From Amoebophrya sp. A120 (lineage: Eukaryota; Sar; Dinophyceae; Syndiniales; Amoebophryaceae), in NCBI GenBank assembly GCA_905178155.1, contig CAJINV010000007.1:2461151-2525150 (forward strand): a DNA stretch of 64,000 nt, in the 5' to 3' direction. A model generated the notes under the pieces. That model searched no databases and was not told where the DNA came from. It was given only the letters and a program-made list of their open reading frames with translations. The first letter of the stretch is position 1. Every line of letters starts with the position of its first letter. Of this stretch, positions 1-11,908 are shown piece after piece. Both the position numbers and the translations under genes were made by a program.

Positions 1-961
1 CCACGATCGTTTTCTTGTTCAACTCGTGCGCATAGCAATAGCTTTAGCCAATACAGATCACGTCGTCGACGTCATTTGTCATTTTCTCTCAAGGCAGCAG
101 CCCCAGCCCCACATCGCTCGCAGGAGGTATAGAAGACAAAGCCGATGCTTTTTTTCAAAATTCAAATTTTTGGCAGAGGCTGTTCACTTCCATAAGCTGG
201 TCTTCCTCCATGCGCAACATCTGGTTCTTGATGCTTCAGTTTTTTCTTTGCAGCTTTTTGTACAGCTCACCTGCTTCTGTTACTTTCGAAAGTAGCCATA
301 TGCAGAAACATACTGTACAGATGAATCTTCTCAAACCAAAAACCATTCTACAAGTAAGGGAAAAACAAGCGGTACTAGACACATCAAACAATGATCCGAT
401 GAAAAAAACATTCATAAAGAAGGTAGTACGACTTCGTAGAAAAATTCACAAACATGTCAGCTGGTTGTAGTTGTAGGAAACGGAAGCACATACAGGCAAT
501 GAATAATGGCGAAATTATAGATGTCGAGGTAGTTCAGGTTCACGCTGACACAAGTCAACTCGAGCTCAAATGCGGATACACAAGAAACTCTCTTGATATT
601 GAATGTTGAAACAAAGACAAATTGAAAATCATCACTATTTTCTTTGCAAATACAAAAGGCAACAACCAAAAAAACTCCGACCCCGCGCCCCCTTTTGGTT
701 TCCATCTTAAATTTTTCCTTCCCAAATGATTTTCCGCTCTTCCAGTTTCTTGGCACTGCTGCCCTATGCAGTGCAAAATTATTTATAGAATTTCTCTTTT
801 CATCCTTGCCCGAAGTTTGTAATGCGCAGCTGCACGTGGGCGTGCGTACGCGTACATGTACAGGTACAGCAGTAGCTACCGTTACACTGGTGTTTGTACA
901 TTGTACCTATCTGCTTTCTATCATGCATTACAAACTTCTCTAGCTCTGCTCTAAGTGGCTT
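1..961. other. Left flank without a supported gene
   Basis: I see no convincing coding region here. Around 760-945 there are motifs typical of the introner interiors found elsewhere in the window (GTAATGC, GCATTACAAAC), so a decayed element may lie in the 3' flank of the PDZ gene. A GT/AC-rich stretch at 835-870 is simple sequence. Confidence 0.4.
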
Positions 962-3900
962 TTATGTTTCTTTAGATGATTTTGCAAGGCATATGCTCAG
1001 CAGGGCGTCCAGATACGCCGTGGCTGAGGCACTGGACTTCGACAAAGCCTTAGGCGCCATCTCCTGGTCGTACGAGTTGGTTCGGCTTAACGCGTTTTTC
1101 AAGTAGTCTTCCAGTTTTTCTTCTTCTTCTTCCCGTCCCTGCTTGACCTTCTCGCCCACCGCTTCCCGGACGAAGTACGAGCGCAGCACGATCTCGCAGG
1201 GGCGCCTGTGCGCCAACAAGTTCTGCCGTCGCTCCGGCGTCAGCTCCGCGTAGGGTTCTCCGCAAACCTTCACGATGTACTCTCCCTTCTGCACGCCGCT
1301 GGTTTCTGCCCACGAATCCGCGACGATGTCGACGATAAAGTGATCGCGAATGTGAAACCCGAAGCCGAGTTTCTCCACCCCGAAGGGCACCGTGACGGTG
1401 CGCTCTGTGTACAGGCGCTGCTCGATAGGCTATCAAAGTGAAAAAAGCCCCCACCCCATACCGGAGACGGAAGATGCGCGAATTTGTGATGCTGTATTTG
1501 AGTACACAAGTCGACTTGTATTGCTAGAAGGCCAAGAGACGAGGCTGCGGCCTAAATTGCAGGCAATCTGTCATGCTGTTTCCCACTTCCAGTTGCCTCC
1601 TGTCATCCTGGAGCTGCAAGGCTTTCCCACGCTAGACAGCACTACAGTCCGCATCTTTTGCCTTCTAGCATCACAAAGCTGATTTTTGACCACAAATCTG
1701 CATCACAGATTTTCGCCTTGATATGGGGAGGGGGGACTTTTCATTGCAATATAGGCGGCTTGATGTTCATCGACCCCGTCACCGCTCCTGTGCTCGGGCT
1801 GGAAAGAATTTCTGAAGAGGTCATCTTAGAATGCATCGCGGGAACGACCACCGGAGACTCTCCATCCGGGTGGTCCTCCTTTCCCTCTTCATCTGGCCCG
1901 CCGGAGGAAATTTGCATCCTCTCCGCTTCGTCGGCCCCCCGTTCCCCCTCTGCGTAGGCGCTGCTCTGAAAAAACGTCGGAGATTGCAGCTTCTGGTGGG
2001 GGTGGGGCTTTGAACTACCTGAGCTTTTTTGCTTTTCGTCGTAACGAAAATAACGAGATCGTGAACCAGAAGCTTTTTCTTGATCAACAAACGACTCCAC
2101 TGCGGCAGGAACTGAATTTTCTGCTGCAGCTGCTGCTACAGGCGCCGACTTCTCGAGGAGGGACGACAAAGAATCCCGCTCCTGTGTCGGTGCACCATCT
2201 TCAAATACACCACTATCCTCTTCCCCCTCGTCCCCTATTGCGGTACCGCCAGCAAAGGCTGCGAAAGCGGCTTCCATTTTTCTCTGTTTCGGCGAGAGCT
2301 TGGCCACCGGTTGTACCGCCGAAGCCTGTCCACCGCGTGGTCGTGGTGAGGCACTTTCTCCGGGAGTTTTTTCATGCAGGGTGACCTGGTCGACGTCGAG
2401 CTCGTCCACCGCGGCTGCGCTACTATTAAATACCGCAGCTGCGACGTCCTCTGCTGACTGATACAGCTGCGGAGTTGTGCTTGTGGTTCTAGAAACTCTT
2501 GGATTCGAAACCCAATGGTCGTGCACAACCCAAATATTCCCGGTTCCGGTCAACACGACGTAATTCGGATCATAGGTGTCGAAGCACCGGATGCCCGGGA
2601 CCTGAAATCCGCACAGGTGATTGCGATTCACCTGCATGTAGTCGCGAAGCTTGTACTTGCGCAGCAACCCCCGGCAGAAGAGACTCACCGGCGCGGAAGT
2701 TTTCCGCGAAAAGCACTTCGCCGTAATTCTGCAGTAGCTTTCCAGGTCCGTCAGCGTTTTGTTTATTTCCCCCGACAGCAAATCATGATTTTTCAAGCTA
2801 CTGCTGCTCGAGGTACTGTAGTTGCTGTAGTTGGTTGCAACGACCTGTCCTGCGAAAGAGAAGTCATCCGCCGACAGTGCCTCTACGGAAATTGGTGCAG
2901 TCGCGGCAGCGAGGAGACTATGCTTGAGGACAACCGAAGTGTCGGCGTCCAGACAGACGGCGGAGAGACTGCGGCTGCTCGTGCACACGAGCGAGATGGA
3001 GCGGTAGGTAGCGGGTTTTTCTTTTCTGGTTTCGTACGGGTTGGCCTTGATTTTCTCAGCTGCTCTTATTTCGGATGCTTCTGTTGTCGTGCTGCTGTTC
3101 ACGTACACCCTCAAGCTGGTCGAGTCAAAGGTCTTCGGCAAGCGATTCGAAGGCACTTCCAGCACGTTCAGACTCTTCCCCGCAGATCCATGCGGCCCTC
3201 CGCGTGGTGAGGTAATCGCAACGTCAAGGTGCCGGTGTCCTTCCTTGTTTGTTTCATCAGAGGAGTCACTCTTGTTGTTTTTCGGAGTCCTCTTGTTTTT
3301 CAGCTCATCAATAGGATCATCTCCAACAAGCCCAATGGCGGTTGCGATTCTGGCCAAAAACGGCGATGCCTCGTAGCTCGTCTTCGAGACTGCACTAGTT
3401 GGTGCTGGCGAAGCCCCGAGGCCTAGCGGCGGTTCTCCAAGTTTTTTGACATAGTCATTCGTATTCTGGCTTTCTCCATCTTGCGCTGCCGGCGGTGAAA
3501 TAAAGGAAGAGACTCTATCCTCAAAGATCCCTCCGTCAATCGACACCGGCTTGGCCAATTTCCGCCAGACCAGCAAGGCCGCCCCGAGGTCTAAATCCAC
3601 CTCTAGGATGGACGGCGCAGTTGGGGATGTGGCCAGCTGGTGCACAGCAACTCCAGCGGAAGTCGTAGCGCCGTAACCGCTGGCGCCCCCTGTTTCCGAA
3701 GCTGTAGCAGATCCTCTTAAGACCCGCCATTCAAAGTCCTCTCCCGCTCCGGAATAGTCGCCGTCCGTTAGGTCGCAGGCGAAGTTTAGCTTGTATTCCG
3801 GTAACAGAGGAATCTGCCCAACCGCGTTTCCGGACAGGGTAAATATGCTTTCCATGGAGGCATGCTGCTGTTGATTCTCGTGTGCTTGCGCACACACAAC

Positions 3901-6687
3901 AAGTGGTCCTACTTGCGCCGATGGTTCTTGCACCAGCACCTGCGCATTAGTCGCTCTCGTCGCACTCTGGCTTTGCTCTTGTTTTCCCGGACTGCTGACC
4001 AACCTGACGTCGCTGCCCACAGGGTTCAGCAATGGTCCGGTCCGGTTTTGGTCGGGGAACGTCGAGAATATTGGCTCAACGCCGGGAATCATGGGCTTTT
4101 GGACCTGATAAGATAAAGATGCATGGATCGATGTTGTCACAACCATAAATTCAATTGTGAGAAATATCCGCTTAGAACTTTAGGCTTCACTCCACGTGAT
4201 GAACACCTTTTATGTAAGCATGACGCTACACAAAAGACTACTAAACGACATCAATGCAGATAACCAAAATCGAACCCACCGCAGTACCGTCTTCGGCTGC
4301 TTCAGCCCCACCGTCCTACTGCCAGAGCCGGTGAATGACAGTGGCTTCGTCAGAAACGCAGACTCTTGCAACAACGGCGTGGTGTGCAATATAGAGCTGG
4401 CCGTGGCGGCGCTTAGCGGAAGTGCCCGGCTAGTGCTCTGCGATGTTGAAGGTGGATCCGCTAGTCCTGCGCCAGGCGGTGGTAGTCCAAGGGTCAAGTT
4501 CACTGGGGGCTGCAGATAGTTTACGCCGGTACTAGGTGTACTAATCATGCCCGTGGTCGTGCCGTGCTCGCCGCCTACGGGGGAGAAGTTTTGTTGATGT
4601 TGCACCATCCCCGATGTGACCGACGAGAAAAACACAACCCGCCCATCTGGCAAAATCGCGCTCGAGGGTGCGTAACGGATGCTGGTAGCTTTGTAGTACT
4701 GGGACTGAGTAGTTGGAGAGCCAGGGGGGGACGAAGAAGAAGACCTCTTTGCGGCCCGACTCCCACTCTGGATGTTCTCGTCCTCCTCTTTCGGACTCCC
4801 CGGTGCCGGCGGTGATTTTGTTACATTGTCCTTACTGTTTGTCTTTGTGCTGTTTTCTTCCCCCGCCGCGTGGCCGCCACCGGAACTACGAGCTAAAGCA
4901 GGACTCGCTGCGCTTGACAACGCCCCATTCACGACAGCCGCGCCTTCCTGTTGCGTCGCCCGGTTCACCGCGCGCTTCAATTTCTGCCGCGCGCCCTCGA
5001 CGACGAACTTCTTTCGCTCCTTCTCCCGTAGCGCCGCTGCCTGCTCTTTGTCCTTCTCGCTTTTGCTTTCAAAAAGCGACGCCATGGTCGGGCGCGCGTA
5101 GTGCGGCAACTCCTTCTGTTGCTCCTGCACTCTTTTCACCACGTCAGCGAAAGATTTCATCTTGGTCTTCCGTACTGGCTGCTCTACGTCTTGAGCAGAA
5201 TCTTCTTTATCATAACTGTTGGCCGCCGCCGCAGTCGGCGTTGCGGTTTGCGGTCTTCTTGTGGAAGAAGCAAACACCGGCTTGAAGCGTGACGGTACAG
5301 AACTATTTCCATTCGATGCAATATTTGTTTTCGTCGTTGCGTCCTCGTCGTACTTGCTCAACATGCTCGCATTTTCGTTTCCATTTCCTGACGCTGTCTC
5401 GTGCAGATCCACGCGAACTGTCGGTGTTTTAGCATGTTGTTGCTGATGCAGTTGCTGCTGGATGTTCTGTCGTACCACTGCCGTTGCGCGCCCTTCGGGA
5501 AGAGTTGTGCCCGCTTTAGTGGTCTCGGCGTGGTAATCGTTGCTGTTCATCGTATTGTTTCCTCCAGCATCGAAAACACTTACCCTTTCTTTCCGCTCCA
5601 TCTGTTGCAACAGACCCTGAACGAGCTGCAAACTCTTCCCCAAATTCTGTGGCGTTCTCAAATGTTACATTCTCAACTGTTACATGAATTTGTAATGCAA
5701 GAACGGCGAAAGTGAAAGGTGGAAGATTGCGCCTTTTGCATTACAGATTTGGCACAGATTTAGATGCTGTCTAGCCCTTCGGATATTTGTCATGCGAAGC
5801 AGCTTGATCGCGGCGATCTTGGTGGTGCATTTGCATCACAAATCATGTAACAGTTGAGAATGTAACAGTTGAGAACGCCATAAATTCAGACTGACCCGGT
5901 CCGCCGAACTGGCACTGGATACCCTAGAAGCCGTCCGGGCACCTCCGTGGTCGGCACGCACCGGGCCGGGGGGATGAAGCACTTTTTGGAATCGACCGTT
6001 CAGCGGATGACGAGAAGGAGCCCCGTTTTCTTGTTGAGCATGGTGGTGTAGCTCCAAAGTGGCAGCTGCGAACGCCCCGCTGGCCGTAGTCCTCTGCGCA
6101 ACACTAGACGCAGCTGTTTCTCGTTGATTTTGATGTAGCCCAGCATCCACTTCATTTTGATTATCATTATGATTTGTTTCGGTTAAATCACTCGTCACCA
6201 CGCCGTCCTGTCCAAACTGCCGCGGTGTCTTCACCGTCTCGAGGCGCACGTTTCGTAAAAAAGGTTCCGGAAACTTCGTGTTTTCGATCAAGCGAAACAC
6301 CTGCGGAAACGCCTTCCTCGACAAATTCAACGCGTCCATATTTCTCGCCACGTTGTCGGGAAGCGCTTTGCTGCCGTGGCGGGCCGGAGCGCTGGTGGCC
6401 TCAACGTAGTTTTTTGTACTACTATTCGGTGGAGGGACCGCAGAGCCTGAACCAGCAGAAGGTGAGCCACCCACGACTGGAGCCACGCTCGGTGACGAGT
6501 TTAATGCGTTCAGTTCTCGCAACTGTGACTGCTCGAGCACGCGTCTGGGCGTATTGCTCGGAACAGAACTCATCCGTGTCGCCAACGCCTCGGCGTGCAA
6601 CCGCATTTTCCGTCGGGTCCGCTCGGTCAAGTCGTGCGTGTCCATGATCCGCGGTGTTGTGGAACCAAAAACGGAAGACGACATCAT
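962..6687 (-). CDS. Large low-complexity protein with C-terminal PDZ domain (4 exons)
   Basis: Four exons are read on the minus strand: 6687-5883, 5642-4288, 4104-1752 and 1425-962. Exons 1/2 and 3/4 are separated by introners; exons 2/3 by a canonical GT-AG intron (4287-4105, phase 0). The spliced length is 4,977 nt, an exact multiple of three, giving about 1,658 residues. The first three exons encode Ser/Ala/Thr-rich sequence with a basic, probably coiled stretch in exon 2 (RVQEQQKELPHYARPTMASL). Exon 4 holds a PDZ-like domain (GFGFHIRDHFIVDIVADSWA, then KGEYIVKVCGEPY), followed by an acidic/basic helical tail. PDZ domains bind C-terminal peptides, so a scaffold role is inferred. The start is the first ATG of the open frame (MMSSSVFGS). 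I recognise no orthologue. Without joining, the PDZ exon would have only a GTG start. Confidence 0.72.
1431..1751. mobile_element. Introner, CCCCATA family, 321 bp, in PDZ gene
   Basis: The termini are imperfect inverted repeats: TATCAAAGTGAAAAAAGCCC at the left, and on the other strand from the right end TATTGCAATGAAAAGTCCCC, both running on into CCCCATA. The element is flanked by a perfect 5-bp duplication TAGGC (1426-1430 and 1752-1756). Removing the element plus one TSD joins ...NIKPP to IEQRLYTERT in frame. No GT-AG placement fits; with the available AG acceptor the donor would be CC. Confidence 0.85.
5648..5882. mobile_element. Introner, GGCGTTCTC family copy 1, 235 bp
   Basis: The TIRs read TATGGCGTTCTCAACTGTTA on the minus strand, with a matching inverted end. 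The TSD is AATTC (5643-5647 and 5883-5887). Removal joins VSLN to LGKSLQ in frame. The interior is homologous to the copy at 57393-57627, but in the opposite orientation relative to the host gene. Confidence 0.9.
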
Positions 6688-8187
6688 ATATAATGCTGCG
6701 CGATCAAGAGATTTGTTTGGATTTGCTATAGTAAAAATCCGTCGATGAACACTACTTGTCGAGCATGGCGAAAGAAGATGCGAGTGCTTGAACTTGATTC
6801 TGATCCTCGTTGGCCAGTTTTGCTTTTGGCTCTACCAGGACCGGGACAGCAGGAAAAACCTCCACATAGGCGTAACTACTATACTCTACTGCCCTCCTTC
6901 TAAAAAAAAGCTGAAGCTACTAATAGAAAAATGGGAGCAAGTGGAATTCTTTGTGCAATAATGATGAATCGGAATCGCAAACGCAGTGGGCATTTGATAT
7001 ACTCCAGTAACCACTGTAGTTTCTACTTTCGGTTCTGTTGACTCTTCGTATCAATTTTTTACGATGTGAAAGCTGTACATCTTCATACAACGACTGAAAC
7101 GATTAATTACGATTTCATACCCACGACCACGAGGTTGATCAACATGACAAGTGGCTGCAAAACGATCAGATCAGATCAGATCTGATCGTTTTGTTGGCTG
7201 CAAAACGACTCAGATTAGATCTGACAGATCTATCAGAAACCACATCAATAACAAAGGCAAAGGAGCCTTGAATACGATACCGAAGAATCATTCATCGACT
7301 ACAGAAAAGTTGCTGGATCATACCTCCTACAACAAAGCTTCACAAGCGAACAGATGCAGAGAAGAAGCCTAGACAGCACATTACATGTTTTTCACATCAA
7401 TTCCTCTCCGCAGTTTAAGTTTTCTTCTTTTGGAAAAAGTACAAATGCTGGGTGCATCAAACGCACCTTGTCAACGCCAGGTGGGGGTAAAAACTTGCTA
7501 TAGTGGTTCTCAACATGTCGCTCTTCTTATTGCCATCTTTTTTCAAAACTTACAGAATCTCGTCTGAGGTAGAAACGAATTTTCGCTAATTTGGATCGTT
7601 GGAACTCATGCTAGTAGGTGTAGAAAGTTATCGTCGGTATTTGGTTCTGTTTCTGTACTAGTAGCAAGTGTAATTTCATTAATTTGTGGGTTAGGACGAG
7701 CTGCCGCGTGCTTATATATAATGATAGGCACTTCTTTGGGTAGTTGACCAAATAACTTGCAACTGGGGCGGGGGGGGGCTGACGTCGACGCCAGGAACCG
7801 GTGTGCCTCCTGTTTCTCTGTCACCCATAAAAAAGTGTTTCGATGCAGTGCCAGCACGACCTCGTCCAGCCTGTACAACATGATCCACAGAGAGCCTCCA
7901 GGGGTGATCTTGAGGCTTATTTTTGTGGCTGTAAATAACTTGAAATTGATCAATGATGCAGTGGTCATTTACAACAATAGGGTTTTGGTACAATGAAATT
8001 TTCATCACTTGCATAAAAATGATAAAAAGTAACGTAACACAATGTCAAGGTCAACGTATACTTCTAGATGGTGCTCTTCACTGAGCACAGGTACAACAAT
8101 AATCCTCCGTTGAAGATGAGTTTCGATTTGAAAAATAATCACGATTCATCGTGTACTAGGTGAACACAGGAGGCGCCGCGCTGCGGA
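6688..8187. other. Intergenic, about 1.5 kb, with one doubtful exon
   Basis: No firm gene. A GATC-rich palindrome lies at 7150-7215. On the minus strand 7968-7606 is open (LWIMLYRLDEVVLALHRNTF) and could be a terminal exon of the upstream gene, but I see neither homology nor a clear splice junction. Stretches of A/T-rich sequence at 6890-6990 look non-coding. Confidence 0.35.
7150..7215. repeat. GATC-rich palindrome with duplicated GGCTGCAAAACGA
   Basis: The sequence AAACGATCAGATCAGATCAG continues into GATCTGATCGTTTT, an inverted repeat built on GATC. The word GGCTGCAAAACGA flanks it on both sides (about 7152 and 7197). It could fold as a hairpin. No function is implied. Confidence 0.6.
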
Positions 8188-10918
8188 TTAGGCCGTTCCA
8201 CTTCCTGCACTGTGCTCCTCCCCAACCTTCTTGAAGTGCAGATCCCAATCGTACGTTCGCGCCCACTCCGGGGTGTGCGCCGAGTCGATCCACAGAGCTA
8301 AGTCGCGGTCCTCCTTGTGCTTGAAATCTGGGGCACGCGGGTTCCGCTTGTCGTTGCGGCAATCCAACCTGAGGTTGCAATTGATGCGTGCATCATAATG
8401 CATTCTCATGCTTCCTGACTGATTATTTGGACAAATGCGCGAACACGATGAAGCCGCACGGCATGTTGACAAGAATCACAAAAAAACCTCATACCAGTCT
8501 GCTCCTTCCATTTTCAAAGATTCCCACTTCTTCTCCACCGGGATGTACGGTTTTCGCTGGTAATTGTTTCGATACGGCGACCGCCCGAACGAGTTTCCAC
8601 CGCTTCGCGGGTAACTGTTGCTGAAAGATGAATGCTATACATTGCAAAAGTAGCATCCTTTGCTTTCCTATCCTCGTACTACTTTTAGTAGAAATAGCAT
8701 TACAGATTTTTCCAGAAGGGAAAATAGGATTTGTTGTGCTGCTTTTGCTATAGAGACGAGATATGTGTGTCATGCTGTAGTGCAATAGCAATTAGCACGA
8801 GTGCGAAGATACTTTTGCAATTCATAACCGCGGTTGCCCGTACTGCGACCGGGGCGGGAGACTGAAGAGCGTTTTGTTCGAGATTTGTAGTTCTTCATCT
8901 TCTGCTAGTCCTAGTGCGGGTAGTTCTATTAAATCCACAGTTTCTACATCAATGAGTCATGTCTTTGAACCATAACGTTTCGTTGCGTTCCTTTCGAGTG
9001 TTATCCACAATGATCACACACCCAAGCGGCCCATTGGACCGCGCCTATTCATTGGGGCTGGGCGAAGCAGGCCGTGCCTAGTGTCCCTAGCGGGGAACAG
9101 CCCACTCCACCACCTGCCCCCAGGCGGGCAAGACCCCCCCAGAACCCCACCTACGGTGGTTGAATGGGGGGAAACGCGCCAGCCCCAGCCCCACTTGCCC
9201 ACCAGGGGAAAACAGAAAACCCATCCACGGCAAACAGAGCAACCTTCCAACGCGGGCAAAAGTCGCTATAATCAGCAGCAGAGGTGGCTTCGCGTTACCT
9301 TATCCTTACCCGAAGGCCATCACAAAGGAACGTAGTAGAAGAAGCATAGACCATATTTGCAAGGAAAGTGCGCGAAGCGGCAGGCAGCGCCTCCTAACCG
9401 GTAATGAGTAAGAGAAGCAAAGCCCTTCCACGAAAGTAGAAGTAACACTCACTACACCCTAGCCAGCAAGGCCCTGAAGGCAACTCACATCCGCGTCTGG
9501 TGGAACAGCTAGCAACCAAGTAGCAAGGCCAATACCCGCACCATCCAACTGGAAATCCCCGAGTATCACCCGTGCAATATCCAATAAGCAGTACAGCGCC
9601 AGAGTCCCCAAGTCCACCCCCGCAAACGGAAGGAGCTGCCCAAAGGAGGACTCCCGCCCACGTCTACTGCAAAAGAAAGCGAAAGAGAGAGACTAATATA
9701 TATCCGGCGAGGCGGCAATACTGACGTGGCAAACCTACAGGCAGGAGAACAGCGCCGCCATGCACTCCGTCCACTGAGAAACGTCGCAGAGAACGGCTGC
9801 GGTGCCCCACAGGGGAGCGGACAAAAGCGCCGGAAGACCGAAAACTAGCCTAAACCTCCATTCCGAACAAGGCCCGCGGCCCCCTCCCGGGGCGAAGAGA
9901 TAGTTGCGCGCCCAAACGAGTTTCCACCGCTTCGCGGGTAACTGTTGCTGAAGGAGGACCGCGGTTGCCCGTACTGCGACCGGGGCGGCAGACTGGAGAT
10001 ACGTTTGTTCGAGATTTATAGTTTTTGCAGGTCTTCCTCTTCTGCTAGTGCGGGTACTTAGTTCTATTAAATCCAAAATTTCTACACCAGTGCCTCATAC
10101 TCATGTCTTTGAAAAGCTATGACGACTAAGAATACTGGTCAAATTGATCCACTTTGTAGCCTAACGCTTCCAACGCTGCTGCCATGTCCGGTTTTCCTTG
10201 GTAAACCTGAAAATGAAAAAATGGTGTGATCATGATCAACATATAAAAATTCGGCGGGACAAGAACTGTACAACTGTCATTTCGCGGGTGAAAAAAATGA
10301 CTTCACGGATGAGTGTACAGCTAGCATCGAAGTGGTCGAACTCACTGCTGCTGTTTCCTTGCATGAGCCCTGCTGTAGTATGCCGCTTGTAACTACTACT
10401 AGTCTTCTTGAGTTGTACATCGATCAATTCTTGAATAGTACCCTTTCCCGCATCAGCCACTGCTGATAATCCTTCGGCGTTTGATCAATTGCAATCCCCC
10501 GGTGCTTGCCGAAGCGCATCACATACTGCGGACGGCTCCCGTCACTTATGCAAGAGTTGCGCAAAAGTATCGCTATACCTATAGTCGGTATTGTACTGGT
10601 ACTAGTATAACATAAGCTGCAGCTAGAACTTTCCCAAGCTGCATGATGCTAGTTCAAGTAGAGAATGAAAAAATCTGTAATTATTGCCAGCGCCACGAGT
10701 GCTGCGATACTTTTGCAAAGAATAGCAGTTGTGTAGCACCGACTGGACGAGGCTGCGGTACAACTTGCGCCGCCCAGGAGATATTGAAACCTGCCTGCAG
10801 AACAGGATGTGTATGTGATGGGGACGGCTGCGCCACCAAGGGTTGCTAAATTTCGCCCTATCACTGATTGCACCTGAGGAGTCAGCGCTCCGGTGGTCGT
10901 GCGGGAAGCCACAAACAT
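8188..10918 (-). CDS. Small, probably organelle-targeted protein with FGKHRG motif domain
   Basis: Proposed exons on the minus strand: 10918-10725, 10541-10442, 10206-10136, 8861-8827 plus 8630-8495, and 8368-8188. Two breaks are introners; the others have GT-AG borders. The spliced length is 717 nt (238 residues), in frame throughout. The N-terminus (MFVASRTTTGALTPQVQS) is rich in Arg/Ser/Thr and lacks acidic residues, as in a mitochondrial presequence. Next comes YVMRFGKHRGIAIDQTPKDY with QQWL, resembling the FGKYKG-x-P-x-YL-x-WL pattern of the DUF3820-type domain. A Gly/Ser/Tyr/Arg-rich linker follows, then a conserved-looking C-terminus (DWLDCRNDKRNPRAPDFKHK ... ALWIDSAHTPEW). I infer nucleic-acid binding in an organelle only weakly. 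The Gly/Ser-rich exon exists in two copies (see the 8.6/9.9 kb repeat). Confidence 0.62.
8588..8985. repeat. Duplicated exon region, copy 2 (contains introner)
   Basis: This copy shares the acceptor, the exon and the upstream intron end with 9911-10125. The shared exon peptide is LPPRSQYGQPR, then SSFSNSYPRSGGNSFGR. Here the exon is interrupted by a 191-bp introner; the other copy is uninterrupted. Only this copy continues into SPYRNNYQRKPYIPVEKKWE, so it is probably the functional exon. Confidence 0.8.
8636..8826. mobile_element. Introner, TTGCAAAAGTA family copy 1, 191 bp
   Basis: The ends are TATACATTGCAAAAGTAGC (plus strand) and TATGAATTGCAAAAGTATC (minus strand). The flanks AATGC (8631-8635) and ACCGC (8827-8831) match at 3 of 5 positions. 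Excision gives QPRSSFSNSY, exactly the peptide of the uninterrupted paralogous exon at 9.95 kb. Confidence 0.85.
8986..9910. other. G+C-rich unclassified insertion between duplicated exons
   Basis: About 0.9 kb whose composition differs from its surroundings (CCCC/GGGG runs at 9100-9210, purine-rich 9650-9700). It lies exactly between the two copies of the duplicated exon. No domain is recognisable in any frame, and I see no TIRs or poly(A) tail. It may be a fragment of a mobile element. Confidence 0.4.
9911..10125. repeat. Duplicated exon region, copy 1 (empty site)
   Basis: The sequence is homologous to 8588-8985 but the exon is uninterrupted: GGTTGCCCG, CCGCGGT and CTGAA are contiguous around 9950-9970. 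Homology stops at about 9911, just after the GGNSFGR codons, so this copy lacks the following exon half and is probably a non-functional or alternative exon. Confidence 0.75.
10547..10724. mobile_element. Introner, TTGCAAAAGTA family copy 2, 178 bp
   Basis: The ends are TATGCAAGAGTTGCGCAAAA (plus strand) and TATTCTTTGCAAAAGTATCG (minus strand). The flanks TCACT and GCAGT match at 3 of 5 positions. Excision joins RCYTT to DGSRPQYVMRFGKHRG in frame. The terminal sequence relates it to the element at 8636-8826 in the same gene. Confidence 0.75.
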
Positions 10919-11908
10919 GGTTTTCGTTTAGCTTATGTCTTAAAACTGGGACGACGCGGACGTTAAGGTGTTTGTGATGTTAATGGTATATTGCGTTTTG
11001 GATTCGACGTAAGATGTGCTTGTGCGGGACCTGGAGGTACTAATGGTGCGCGCAGTCGTCTCGGTGTGCGTGTGTTCGCAATACAAATACTGCAACCACT
11101 GCTAGTAAAATTTGTGCAACGATTTTTGTACGAAAACCATTCGCTCACTCTGTAAATTCGGTGAGAAGTGCTCCTGGTCGGAAACTGCCCACGTGGTCCG
11201 TCGATCGGCATTTTGATGCACCAACGAAAGTCACCACGCTCTCCGCCCTCAATAAACTTTCTTCTCTCGTCTCTTCATTACGATGTCCTTTTGCGTGCAC
11301 TCCTTTCCCCCTACCCGTTTCTTTATTTTATCACGGTAATAAACACTTTCAATTTATATTTTTCATAAACCCAACGCCAATCTGAACCTCGGTGGTGGCA
11401 CGACTGGACCTTCTTGATGAAAGCGCCAGCACTTGTTCTACTCAGCGAGAAACAAACCTCCGGTGTGTGAAGCCGTGTGATTGGAAAACACGCAGACCTG
11501 TAGCTGGTGCGACGACACTACACAGGAGGCGCGGCAAATTACGCGCAAGATGAAATCGACATCGTCAAGAACCATTCATCTTCCACCGCCACCGAAAAAA
11601 TCCACTTTACTACAGGTACAACATTTGTATTCATTCCCGAGTCAGTCGTCGAAGAAATGTTATTTAGTTTCACTATTATTTCGCGTTCAACGGATGAGAA
11701 CTACTTACGTGCACAAATATTTCGTTCCCGCTTCCCCGGGTCCCAAAGAGATCTTCGCGAAGGTCCGTCTTATTTCTATGTCGTGGTCAAAAAAAATTTT
11801 GATGTCATCAAAAAGCCCATAGTACTTCGGAATGTCATGATGCGTGCAGCAGCAACACACCGGCATCTGAAGTAGCTGTGTTGTAGGAGCAGCTCCAGTT
11901 GTTTCTAT
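10919..11908. other. Intergenic, about 1 kb
   Basis: No supported gene. A plus-strand open frame (11507-11875) has no recognisable domain, opposes every neighbour and is probably chance. Confidence 0.4.

Noticed and set aside
4713-5285. Long plus-strand open frames opposite the minus-strand genes (also at 1208-1957, 25049-25741, 34565-36214 and 38538-39278)
   Set aside because: They are Pro/Arg/Ser-rich shadows of G+C-rich minus-strand codons, with no domains; the minus strand has splice-consistent coding sequence.
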